Shown here: one piece after another, positions 47,701 through 57,894 of the stretch
Layout of the letters: the number at the start of each line of letters is the position of its first letter
Position numbering within the stretch: the stretch's first letter is position 1
DNA from: Taeniopygia guttata
Taxonomy: Eukaryota; Chordata; Aves; Passeriformes; Estrildidae
Direction of reading: 5' to 3'
Assembly: GCF_048771995.1 (NCBI RefSeq)
Contig: NC_133063.1
Coordinates: 4,910,001-4,974,000 of the forward strand
Length of the DNA: 64,000 nt
Notes under the pieces: generated by a model
Databases searched by the model: none
What the model was told of the DNA's origin: nothing
The model's input: the letters and a program-made list of their open reading frames with translations, nothing else
Position numbers and translations under genes: made by a program

Positions 47701-50700
47701 GTTTTTAACATGCTCAGAGTTGAAAATTATATACTGTAGGCTGAAATTTTTTTATTTAAAGTCAAGGCAGCAGAGATATGCTTGCCTTGTCCTTGCCTTG
47801 TCCTTGCCTTACAAACTGAAGTCTTTTGGCCATGTAATTTAAGTAGGTTCTAATCTTGCCAGGATCTAGGAATTTCCTGTTAAATTTTGGTGCCATAGTC
47901 TGGTCAGAAATCTTCAGAGAGGTCAATGTTCAGGAGAAAAGCCTCTGTAAGAGCAATGTAACCTAGTAATCTGTTCTACCTAACAGCATATCCAGAGAAA
48001 TGTGCCCCCAGCAATATTCAGAAATATTTGTGCTCCTAGGAAAGCTTTCCTGGGTGAGAAACAGCAGAGGCAGCAGCTCTTTCACTGACAGCATTTAAAT
48101 CAGCTCAGCCTCCATGGTTTTGGGATCTTTCCATTAGCTTTTCAGGAGCTGATACTAATTTTATAAAAGATGGCAGAGACAGAGGTAACATGGGGACACC
48201 TTGGTGCATCATCTGTATTGCTGGGATTTGGAATGGGTTGTTTGGCTTGTTTTTGCTACAAGGGCTTTGGCTCACATTTCCTCAGTGCTGCTTTTGGAAC
48301 ATGCAAATACAGTGGAGAGTTCTTGAAATTCCAGTTAATGGCTGCTATTGAGCTGTTCTTGGCTAATCTCTCTGATAAAGTTGGTCACAGGCAGATGTGA
48401 CTGTCCTTCCCTGGTTTAAGGACTCAGATGGTTCTGGGTGATATCACAAATCCACCGTGGCACCTCTGAGTGGATGTTTTGGTGGCTGAGCCACCTGAGA
48501 GACATGCAGCAGGAGCCCTCAGCCAGCAGAGCCAGCCAGGAGCTCTGGTTGTCCTTCTAAAGGTGCAGAGGGTGTGTTTGAAGGTGGAACAAAATCCTCA
48601 GCTGATAACATGCCATTAGTAAAACCCTCCTACTGGTGCTACTCTGCTTCCACTGCTGGTTCTGTCCAGGGGTGGTACTGCAGTGGAGCTGTTTCCAAAG
48701 GCACTAATCCACTCTGAAAAAAGACCTTCCAGAAAAGCCCAAATTTATCTAGGTTAACAACTTTTGGGGTGTGCTGCAGTACTGTCTTTATTGTCAGAAT
48801 CAGACACAGCAGTCAGTGGAATTTCCTGTGGCTAGAGGGAATAGAAAAACTAGATGGGATTCACTTGAATTCCTGCTTTACTGTCTTACAAAGAACATAA
48901 ATATATGTGGAGAGGGATTCTCATATGGCAAGCAGTCATTGAAGTAAAGGAGGGATTTTTGTGTCCTGCATTTTAGTGGGAGTGGTGGCAGAATCATCCC
49001 ACAGCTGCTGTTAAGAGTGTCCAGATCCTAGAGGATGGAACAGTCTGGATAGACCAGCACCTTTGCCACAGATGCTTTTTTCATCTATAAAAGACATAAA
49101 AGCAATCTCTGTGATACGACTGTGTCAGAAAATGCTTGTTTTTGCCTTAAGTGATTAAATGCACTTTGCTGGCTGTGGGCTACTAAGTGTGAATTAAATC
49201 CTGTCTGCTCAGAGTCTTGTTCTGATTTCCCAGGGATTGGCACAGACAACCCCAATGCTGTGGTGGTGGGACTGGCTCCTGAGCACTTCCACTACAAGAT
49301 GATGAACAGAGCCTTTCGGTAAGGCAGCCCCTGGCTGGGGGTGGACTGGAAGCTGTCTTGTGCTGGGCTCTCTTCTCTTTCTGGGAAGAAAAGGGTGTAG
49401 GAATATTACACACTATGCAGCTTGCGAGGGAGCCACTAATCTTGTGGGATTTGGGTTCTCCACCAAGAACTTCAGGCAGTCCAGACCTCATTTTTACAGC
49501 TTTCAGTATAAATAAACTGCAAAGTACAGTCACAGCTGTCAGTGAGGGGAAAAGTTAGCAATTCCTCAAGTGGAAATACACAAAACTAGGGATGTGGGGA
49601 AGGATTTACAGAATTACTTGGGTTGGAAAAGACCCCCATCCCATGGAGTCCAACCTGTGACCAATCCCCACTGTGTCACCAGCCCAGAGCACTGAGTGCC
49701 ACATCTGAGCCTTCCTTGTACACCTCCAGGGATGGAGACTCCAACACATCCCTGGGCATCTCCTTCCAGTACCAGCCTGACCAGCCTTTCCATGGGAAAA
49801 TTCCTGCTCATGTCCAACCTGTACCTGCCCTGGCACAGCCTGAGGCTGTTTTTTTATTTTCCAAGAGGAGAGGCAGATTCTGTGTTCAAAGCCCAGCCTT
49901 CAGAGCCTGTGTGCTATAGGGAAGGAAATCCAGGATTTAGGGCAGATTATTCCTTGCCTACCTAATGCAGGATATCCAGCAGTATCTTCTGAAGCATCTT
50001 CTGTTCAGGAGTGGCTAGCACAGCCTCTCAGGCCAGGTGGGCTACAGAGCTGATCTTGAGTGGTTTATTTTTAATGCTCTTTTTGCCTCTAGGCTGAGGG
50101 GTAAGTCAGGTAACACTTCATCTGTGACCATACATGAGCCAGGTTGCAACAGTGTGTGCAGAGCCATGTGTCCTTCTCTCTGGTTCTGGCTTGACTCCAC
50201 ACTCTTGATTTTAACTTGGAAAGCCTTCAGCTTTCAGATACTGGATGTGAGTTTGTAGCTGAGCGTAGCCCTGGTGATGTGTGTGAAGAGCCCTTTCCCA
50301 TCTTTGCTCACGGGATGGTGGCAAAGTTCTCCACAAAAGTTCGTACCACAGTTCTGCACCTTCAAATCCAGTGAGAATCCTGATATCAAGCACCTTAACC
50401 TGTCTTTATAACCATAAAATTAGAAGAGGGAATATCAGTTACTGCCCACCAGTGTTTTAGGGAGGTCTGTTGGAGTGGGAGGCCAATGCTGTCCTCATCT
50501 GCTGCCAATTCTGTGTTACATCAACAGATGTTGACCCAAACTGACCCTTGCCAAAGGCATTGATTTTGGAATTTTACTTTCGATCATGAGTGGACTTTTA
50601 ATTTCACAACTGCATGAGCTTAACTTATTGAGTACCCCAGTGCTTACATCATTTTATTGATTAGTATTTCTGTCCTGAATATATTAATTGTTGAATAATA

Positions 50701-53700
50701 TCCATCATTTGCTTTGGGCTGAAGACCAAGACACTTAAAAAAAGCCAGGATGGGTTCTGCCTGGGCTGATTTGTTCTGGGTATTTTTCCCAGTTCTCTAT
50801 AGGGGATAAACTTTTGCTGGTGTCAGTTTTGTTGGGCCTGATGGAAACACTGGCCACCAGCACATTTTCTTCTTGTTGAGCCTTGCCCTATTCCTTCTCC
50901 TTTACTGCTCAGATAATTTAAGTCACTTGGGATATGCATTGGAAAAGGAATTGCATTGGGATTGCAGAACTCTGAGGTGAATCTGATTAAATGCAGATAT
51001 CTAAGTGCAGCTTCCTGTGTCTGTGCTGGGGATCTGGAGGGATAAGGGAGGCTCTTCAGGGCATTTTTTTACCTAATAGTGCTTAAAATAGGACACTTGA
51101 ACTGTGCCCTAGGAGTGCCTTTTCCACTGCACCAACTGTGAGGAGCCCAGGCTGACTAATTACGTGGTAGGAAACTATTCTATTGACATCCAACATTAAC
51201 TTAGGTAAATCTAACCCAACATGAATCCCAAAACAACATATACAGTGTCTGGCCATTCTCCAGGCACCACTTGAAAATGGCTGAGACTAAATTTCTCTTC
51301 CTATATAAGTGGGATTTTGATGCCATGTTTAAAAGAATTCTCTCAGGTGAGATCTCTCCTGAAAACTGCTGAACATAGTGTTGTGGTGATGCTGTCAAAT
51401 TACATTTTTCTGTGTCCTAGAGGCATCCTCCCATCATGAACATGTCTGGCTGCTCACAGAAACACAACCCAGCTTTCTTCTTGTTCAGCTTGCTTTGAAA
51501 TGCATTGATTCAATAGCAGTGTTTTGTGATAATTAAGTGAAATGAAATATCATTTATGCCCTGCTCAGAGCTTCCAGGCTGCTCTGCAGACATCCCCCAA
51601 GGAGAAGCCAGCTCACCTCAGGCAGCCTCTTACAACAGGGGAAAAGCAAGACATTGTTTTCTTAAAGGCTTTTGTTTTGTTTAGCAGATCAGGGGTTAAG
51701 AGGAAAATAAATCCTCCTTTCTGCCTTGAGAGTAACAACCAGTGTTTTACACTATTGTGATAAAGATTGGAATGACCTTCATTAGGTGGAGAAAGTGTAA
51801 AATCAGAGGGAAAGTGTTTGGCAATCCAGATGGCAGTTCAAAGAGCTTTTTGCACTTAAACTGGGGAGGGCAGGACTGCAATAATACTGCTGTGCTTGAT
51901 GCGTGAGAAGCATTCCTGTAGTGCAGCACCTACACAGCTTCCCTTTGCTGCAGGACAGGGGGATGCAGTATCTGCTGTAAGGAAAGTCTGCAGGGCACAA
52001 AACAGAAATCAGAGAACCAAAGATGCTTTGCAGGTTCTGTGGAAGCGAGCCTGCTCAAATTCCCTGGGTTAATGGGGAAATTCAGAGGGATGTGAATGCC
52101 TCAAAGGGCTTTAAGGTTTGGTTTTTTTTTTTAATGTAACTTGTTACTGTAATTCCTTCAATGCTAAAATATAAAGGTCAAATTATTCATCCTGTACTTA
52201 TAAGAAATTGTTCCTTGTGAGGGTGCTGAGGCCCTGGCACAGGGTACCCAGAGCAGCTGTGGCTGCCTCTGGATCCCTGGAAGTGTCCAAGGCCAGGTTG
52301 GATAGGGCATGGAGCAATCTGGGAGAGTGGAAGGTGTCCCTGCACACAGCAGTGCGTGGGACTGGATGGGCTTTAAGGTCCCTTTCAACCCAGACCATCT
52401 TGGGATTGTATGAAAGCCTCTTGAGGCCTTCAGTTGTAAATATAATTACTTTAATAGAATTTCTGTACTCTCTTCATTCATTCTTTCTTTAGGCTGATTC
52501 TGGATGGGGCGCCTCTCATAGCGATCCATAAAGCCAGGTATTTCAAGAAGAAGGATGGCCTGTGTCTGGGACCTGGACCTTTTGTTACAGGGCTGGAATA
52601 TGCAACAGACACCAAAGCCACCGTGGTGGGGAAGCCAGAGAAGACCTTCTTCCTGGAGGCTCTGCGGGGCACTGACTGTGCCCCCGAGGAGGCCGTCATG
52701 ATCGGAGACGTACGTGGACAAACCTCCGCGCTGGGCAGGGCCTGCACAGGGGCTCCAGAGCTTCCAGTGGAGCTGGAGAGGGGCCCAGGAGCAGCTGAGG
52801 GAGCTGGGAAGGGGCTCAGCCTGGAAAAAAGGAGGCTCAGGAGGGACCTTGTGGCTCTGCACAGCTCCTGAAAGGAGGGGACAGCCAGGGGGGATCGGGC
52901 TCTGCTCCAGGAAACACGAACAGGAGGAGAGGGAACGGCCTCAGGCTGGGCCAGGGGAAGTTTAGATGGAATATTAGAGAAAAATTCTTCATGAAATAAG
53001 ACTCTGAGCACTGGCACACCTGCCAGGGCATTGGTGCAATCCCCATCCCTGGAAGGGTTTAAAAGCTGTGTGGATGGGTGGGACATAGGTCAGTGGTGAC
53101 CTGCACAGTCCTGGGGGAATGGTTGGACTCCATGATGTTAGAGGGGCTTTCAAGCCTAAACAATTCCATGCAAGTTCACAGGATTTAGTATGTAAGCCAT
53201 GGGGTTTTCTCTCTTACTTCGGTCACTACTTGATCAGGCAGAGAGCACACAGAAAACCACTCCTGTGACAGTGTGACCGATGGGGTGGCTGAAAGATCTG
53301 ACTCCGTGTCGCTGCTTTTAAGTGATGTGCAAAGCAGAAAAGGTTATGGAAATGTCTGTGCCCACTAACCCTGTGCTCTCCTGCTGTGTCCCAGGACTGC
53401 AGGGATGATGTGGGTGGTGCCCAGCAGGCAGGCATGCGTGGGATTTTGGTAAGGACAGGTAAGTACTCCATGGATCAGTCATTTCAGGACGCAGTGGTGC
53501 CTTCAGTGATCTCACTCTGTGCCCAGAAGTGAACGTACTCTGAGCCCTGGGGCAGCCCCCACCTTCCACATGGCTCTGGGGTGGGGCAGGGGCAGCCTGT
53601 CAAGCAGAACATTGTGACCACAGGGCTACAGCACAGCGCACACACCCCCAGCTGAGGGCAGGGTGACCACAGTTAGGGACAGCTGCTCTTGTAGGTGTGA

Positions 53701-54709
53701 ATTTTTGCTCTGACTCAAAAATCCAGAGCAGTAAATCACAGAACAGAGGGAACTGTTACTGTCACACCTTAGATTGCCAAAATCAGTCACAGCAATGTAA
53801 CCTCTGATTGTGCAGGAGCTCTGGTGACATTCTTCAATAATTACAAGGTCATTATAAGTGTAATTTTGCTTTGTATGGAAGTGGAACCTGGAGGGATTGA
53901 CAGGTATTCTTTGTGTTGTTGATAGACCCGTAGACTGGAAAGGTCTCTTTGAGGTGGCAGCTGCTCATGCCACACAGTGTGATATGTTGAAAATGAAGGG
54001 AAGTAATCCTGCTTTTCTTCAGAAGAGTCTTCAGAGAGGCACTCTTCATCAGGAACTGTACTGATAGAACAGGGAGTATTGGGTTCAAATTGAAAGGCAT
54101 GAAATTTAGGTTAGAGATTTTAGGAAGAAATCTTTTCCTGTGAGAGTGGGCAGGCCCTGGCACAGGGTGCCCAGAGCTGTGGCTGCCCCTGGATCCCTGA
54201 AAGTGTCCAAGGCCAGACTGGATGGGACTTGTAGCACCCTGAGATAGTGGAAAGTGACCCTGCCCATGGCAGGGGATGGGACTAGATGTGGTTTAAGGTC
54301 TCTTACAAGCCAATCCATTCTGGGATTCTATGATGATTATTATTTTAAGAACCTACAATGTGGATATTTGCTAGTCCAGCAGAATGAATCAGTGCAATTA
54401 ACACTAGTTTTGATCCAGAGCTGCCCCTGGAGGAATCTCCAGTAGGGCTCAGCATTTGTTTAGAGAAGCCTTATGGGATGTTTTTTGCCCAGATGGGCAT
54501 TTTACTGGTTGGTACTGCTATTACAAGACTAATTTTCAGGGGCGGGGGACAAAAAAGGTACTCAGAGGAGTTTGGTAGAGAGATCTTTGTGTTAATCTGT
54601 TACAGGTAAATACCGTCCAGCAGATGAAGACAAAATCAATCCAGGTCCCTACTTAACCTGTGAGAATTTCCCAGAGGCAGTGGAACATATCCTGAAGCAG
54701 ATGTTGTGA
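44604..54709 (+). CDS. HDHD2: HDHD2 (haloacid dehalogenase-like hydrolase domain containing 2), six coding exons
   Basis: Coding exons 44604-44704, 46770-46978, 49234-49318, 52493-52709, 53395-53458 and 54606-54709 join to 780 nt, 259 aa plus stop, the same as the human length. It is a cytosolic HAD-fold protein with a type C2 cap; its physiological substrate is not established. HAD motif I is [10 protein letters not shown] with nucleophile Asp13; the usual second Asp of DxDGT is Asn15. Motif II is the T46/T48/T49 region in [10 protein letters not shown], motif III is Lys179 in [10 protein letters not shown], and motif IV is [13 protein letters not shown] with Asp204, Asp205 and Asp209. The protein ends [11 protein letters not shown]. 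All phases agree. Intron 1 of the coding region uses a GC donor. The ATG is the first in its exon and is 18 nt after an acceptor. It is convergent with KATNAL2. Confidence 0.98.
44705..46769 (+). other. HDHD2: HDHD2 intron with GC-AG ends
   Basis: The intron begins GCAAGT and ends CCCCCACAG. Only this donor keeps the reading frame into the next exon. No repeat was recognised inside it. Confidence 0.85.
46770..46978 (+). CDS. HDHD2: HDHD2 second coding exon
   Basis: After the acceptor cccccacag it encodes [20 protein letters not shown] to [11 protein letters not shown], residues 35-103. The donor is acag|gtgagg. GC content is clearly above that of the flanking introns. Confidence 0.97.
46979..49233 (+). 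other. HDHD2: HDHD2 intron
   Basis: Unique sequence with a short T run near 47327-47336 and a 12-bp tandem repeat (ccttgtccttg) at about 47781-47808. Nothing else is recognised. Confidence 0.8.
49234..49318 (+). CDS. HDHD2: HDHD2 third coding exon
   Basis: After the acceptor tttcccag it encodes [20 protein letters not shown] and KMMNRAF, residues 105-131. The donor is ttcg|gtaagg, which splits an Arg codon. Confidence 0.97.
49605..49890 (-). repeat. CR1 LINE 3' fragment
   Basis: On the + strand it reads agaattacttgggttggaaa, then atggagtccaacctgtgacc and ctgtacctgccctggcacag, in reverse CR1 order. It is a 5'-truncated copy in an HDHD2 intron. Confidence 0.9.
52200..52418 (+). repeat. CR1 LINE 3' fragment
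   Basis: Shows gaggccctggcacagggtac, ccctggaagtgtccaaggcc, then aaggtccctttcaacccaga and the tail cttgggattgtatga. It lies about 75 bp before an HDHD2 exon. Confidence 0.95.
52493..52709 (+). CDS. HDHD2: HDHD2 fourth coding exon
   Basis: After the acceptor tctttag it encodes [20 protein letters not shown] to EEAVMIGD, residues 133-204, including motif III Lys179. The donor is gac|gtacgt. A CR1 element begins only a few tens of bases after the donor. Confidence 0.97.
52745..53175 (+). repeat. CR1 LINE 3' fragment (~430 bp)
   Basis: Carries a longer CR1 stretch: gagctggagaggggcccagg, aggagggaccttgtggctct, aaaattcttcatgaaataag and finally gggggaatggttggactcca. It lies entirely between two HDHD2 exons, starting about 35 bp after a splice donor. 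Confidence 0.93.
53395..53458 (+). CDS. HDHD2: HDHD2 fifth coding exon
   Basis: After the acceptor gtcccag it encodes [20 protein letters not shown] and T, completing motif IV. The donor is acag|gtaagt. Confidence 0.97.
54085..54338 (+). repeat. CR1 LINE 3' fragment
   Basis: Begins near ttaggttagagattttagga, continues caggccctggcacagggtgc and gtccaaggccagactggatg, and ends with ccattctgggattctatgat, the intact CR1 tail. It is in the last HDHD2 intron. Confidence 0.95.
54606..54709 (+). CDS. HDHD2: HDHD2 terminal coding exon
   Basis: After the acceptor tgttacag it encodes [20 protein letters not shown] to HILKQML and TGA. Confidence 0.97.
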
Positions 54710-55819
54710 GAAAGGGAACAGGTAGCTTGAAGAAACATCTGTTTCACACCATTTCCTTCATTCTTGAAATCAGAATCCATCAGAAACAACCCTGGGCTGT
54801 GATGGGCAGGGGATCCATGTGGGCCCAGCACAGGCACACACATAGGGCAGTGTTTTCTTATTTTCACTTTTCAAAGAATACCTGATGAAGAGCACCGTCT
54901 GGAAAGCTTCTGCAGAATAAGATAAACTGAAAACATGCACTGAAAACACTCAAGTAAAGAAAGCTCAAACACCAACAGAGCCTCAGTGGCCTGTAGTGGT
55001 TTCACTGATGTCTCTGCTCTGCTCTGACTTAAAGGTGGGGATTATGCACGTTTAGAAGTGACTCTTAAATGAAAATATCACCATTGCTTAATAATAACTA
55101 CTGTGGCTGTCTTTCATTAGAGCAGATCCTGTTATTTGCTTTTCAAATTTTACATAAAATTAAAAACTGTCAGCATTTTACAGATGTTTTAATTAAATCC
55201 TGTTATTAAAAAGAATGATACAGAAACAAAACTCTGGTATTAAATGCCTTAGAGACTGTGACTTTTTAAAATTAGGCTTCAGCAGGGTCCTATTAATGCT
55301 ACAGTTGCAAAATTTCACTTTTGTTGGGGATTTTTTTGTTTCTTTTTAATGTTATGGAAAAAATCCTTCACAAGCCATGGGGACAGATTCCAGTTTTTAC
55401 AGTTGGTTAGCAGAGCTGTAAAATGAAATTTAATTCTGTAGCGTGCAATGCTTTTCCTATGCACTACATCCCCCAATATGAACCAACTTTGTAATGATTG
55501 TAAATGGCTTTTCTGGTCCATTTGCAAATTGTAATAATCAAAGTCCTTTACAGTTGTTTTACAGTGCTCCTGTGTGTTAAATTATTAGATTGTAATTATG
55601 CATTACTGGAGTATTAACCTTATTGAAAATACAGTTTTGTGTTAATGAGCCATGCTCATTCTTGTTAAACAAAACCATGGTGATGAATGAATTCCTCACA
55701 TGTGACAGTGCCTCTCTGCAGCCTCCCTTGGTGGGTGATTTCTACGTTCAGATTTAGACTGTCAGGGTGGGTGAACAGAATAGGTGGATGGAGGAGATTC
55801 TGCAGTGGAAACACAAGAA

Positions 55820-56210
55820 TAAATCACAGAATCATTTAGGCTGGAAAAGTTGTCTAAGATCATCGAGTCAAACCATTTGCCAGCACAGCCAAGGCACCGC
55901 TGACCCACATCCCCAGGTGCCACATCCACATGGCTTTCAAATCCCTCCAGGGCTGGAGACTGCACCACTGCCCTGGGCAGCTGTGCCAGGGGTGGGCAAT
56001 CTTTCCCAGGAATAAGTAATTCCAAATATTCAACCTGAACCTTCCCTGGTGCAACTTGAGGTTGTTTCCTCACATCATGACACCTTCTGCCTGGGAGAAG
56101 AGACCTCTGAGGAACATCTTTAGATGTCTGTGGGCCCTTTCTCCCAGCTTCAGTTTTGCATAAATTCACAGATCTGGGTTTTGTGCCAGCCATTCTGAAC
56201 CTGTTGGTTT
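55820..56210 (-). repeat. CR1 LINE 3' fragment
   Basis: On the + strand it begins aatcacagaatcatttaggc, a typical reversed CR1 tail, then tggctttcaaatccctccag and aaccttccctggtgcaactt. It is a 5'-truncated copy. Confidence 0.93.
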
Positions 56211-56659
56211 CTGCTTGGAAGGATGGATGTAAGGGAGGTCTGTGGCCTGGGGTCACAGTCAGGTGCAGGAGGTGGGAGATGTATCAGCAAAAGGTGCTGA
56301 AGACATTTCCCTTGGAGACTTCCAGTGTGTGACTGCTGCAGGAATTAAAAGGGACTTTCAGAGCCTCAGAGGTCTCAGAATGTGCTGGAAAGCATGCCCA
56401 ACTCTTATGCTTGGAATGCAGACACACACCAGCCCAAGGAAAATTGAGAACTGCATGGAAGGGAAGTGTCTTGCTGAGCAAGAAGGAGGGTGAGAGAGGG
56501 CAGTGACCCTGGAGCCTGAAAAAAATGCAAAACAATGAAAAAACATTGGAATTTCTGATGACAAGACTGCAGGACACGTGGCAGTGCTGGCTGCTCACCT
56601 GGCCACGTGTATGAGCAGCACAGTCCAGCATGGGGACATCTGACATCCTGCACAGCTCA

Positions 56660-57085
56660 CTGCAGCACCCATGGGCAGGGGAGGCTGGCACACCTGGGGA
56701 AGGGCCTGGAGCATCTCTCTAAGGAGGACAGGCTCAGGGAGCTGGGGCTGTTCAGGTTGTGAGCCCTGGGTGTCCCTGTGTGTCCCTGTGTGCAGGGAGG
56801 GGCAGAGCAGAACCCAGGCTCTGCTCCAGGCCCAGCAATGGCACCAGAGCCACGGGCAGGGACTGAGCCCAGCAATTCCCCTGCACAGGAGGCACAACTG
56901 CCCTGAACAGAGACCAGACAGGGGGGGAGTCTCCCTCACCAGGGACATTCCAGAGCCCTCTGAACACAACCCTGTGCTCTGGGATGGCCCTGCTGGAGCA
57001 GGGAGGTGGGGTCAGATGCGACCCTCTCTGGCCCCTTCCAACCTGACCCATCCTGGGGTTCTGCAATTCTGCTATGGCTGGCTGC
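56660..57085 (+). repeat. CR1 LINE 3' fragment (~425 bp)
   Basis: Contains gaagggcctggagcatctct, acaggctcagggagctgggg, then tctggccccttccaacctga and tggggttctgcaattctgct in CR1 order. It is among the least degraded copies here. Confidence 0.93.
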
Positions 57086-57305
57086 AAACCAGCACTGGGT
57101 AGCCACCAACACGGTTTCTAGTTAATTATTGTAAATCTGCTGGTTTGCTGCAGTTTTTCTTTAATTTCTTGCCTTTTTCACCTTGGTAATACCCCAACAA
57201 TAACACACTCCAGGGCTTTGAACTCAGCTGAAAATAGTCACAAACTAGGCAAATTTACATGCCCTGCTAAGGTCCTGAATTTCACTGAAAATGCCTACTT
57301 TGTGT

Positions 57306-57311
57306 TTTATT
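57306..57311 (-). terminator. KATNAL2: Polyadenylation signal candidate for KATNAL2
   Basis: TTTATT on the + strand is AATAAA on the - strand, 444 bp downstream of the KATNAL2 stop. It is the nearest canonical signal I found in that direction. Confidence 0.4.
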
Positions 57312-57456
57312 AAGAAGGGTGCAGGTCTCTGCTAGGAAAGCTACACTGACTGGGGTGCTCAACAGAGTGTCAGAAATGGAGGGTTACGCTAATTGTCTAT
57401 CTGCTTTTAAACTTTGCTCCAGTTCTACCCAAAATCTGTCATGAATAAAGACTGAG

Positions 57457-57480
57457 AATCAATCAATCAATCAATCAATC
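57457..57480. repeat. (AATC)n microsatellite
   Basis: Six perfect tandem AATC units. Confidence 0.95.
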
Positions 57481-57754
57481 TTTTAAGTCTTCATACATAA
57501 AATTAAGGCTGGAGGCTTTGTTGCATAGGATTGCACCATCACATTAATTCCAATAAGAACTTTTTTGAATAAAGAATAACCACCAACTCTTCACCCTCCC
57601 CTGCATTTTGAAAGTAATGATTTCCCTCTGACACTTGTCACTGCATTTTGTTCCTTGAATTAACAGCATTTCCTTCCCCATCACCATTTGATCCTTTGGA
57701 GGCCACTTCGGATGGCAAATGGTTTGGAAGGTTTTGATTTTTGGGGCTGTCCTG

Positions 57755-57894
57755 TCAGACAGACTCAAAATCCCTCTGCCAAGCCATGTACTTCTGGCTT
57801 AGATTCTTTGCTGATGGCTTGGTGTGGGTGATCACATCCAGGAAATCAGCTGTTGTGATTGTGTCCAGCTGGATCATGGGCAAGTTACTGTTAC
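57755..57894 (-). CDS. KATNAL2: KATNAL2 terminal coding exon
   Basis: In transcript sense the acceptor ttctctttag is followed by [20 protein letters not shown] and onward to WQRDFESV and TGA. Exon length is 140 bp, including a split Gly codon. Confidence 0.97.

Larger units (their letters stand above)
49319..52492 (+). other. HDHD2: HDHD2 intron
   Basis: Contains two CR1 fragments, 49605-49890 in reverse and 52200-52415 forward. The rest, about 49900-52190, shows nothing I can name. Confidence 0.8.
54710..57754. other. Convergent intergenic region HDHD2 / KATNAL2
   Basis: Three kb between two stop codons that face each other. It must hold both 3' UTRs. No early AATAAA follows HDHD2; ATTAAA variants occur near 55158-55245, and an AATAAA occurs at 57443. 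On the - strand an AATAAA lies at 57306-57311 (seen as TTTATT), 444 bp after the KATNAL2 stop. Two CR1 copies fill 55820-56200 and 56660-57085, and an AATC microsatellite lies at 57457-57480. Confidence 0.7.
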
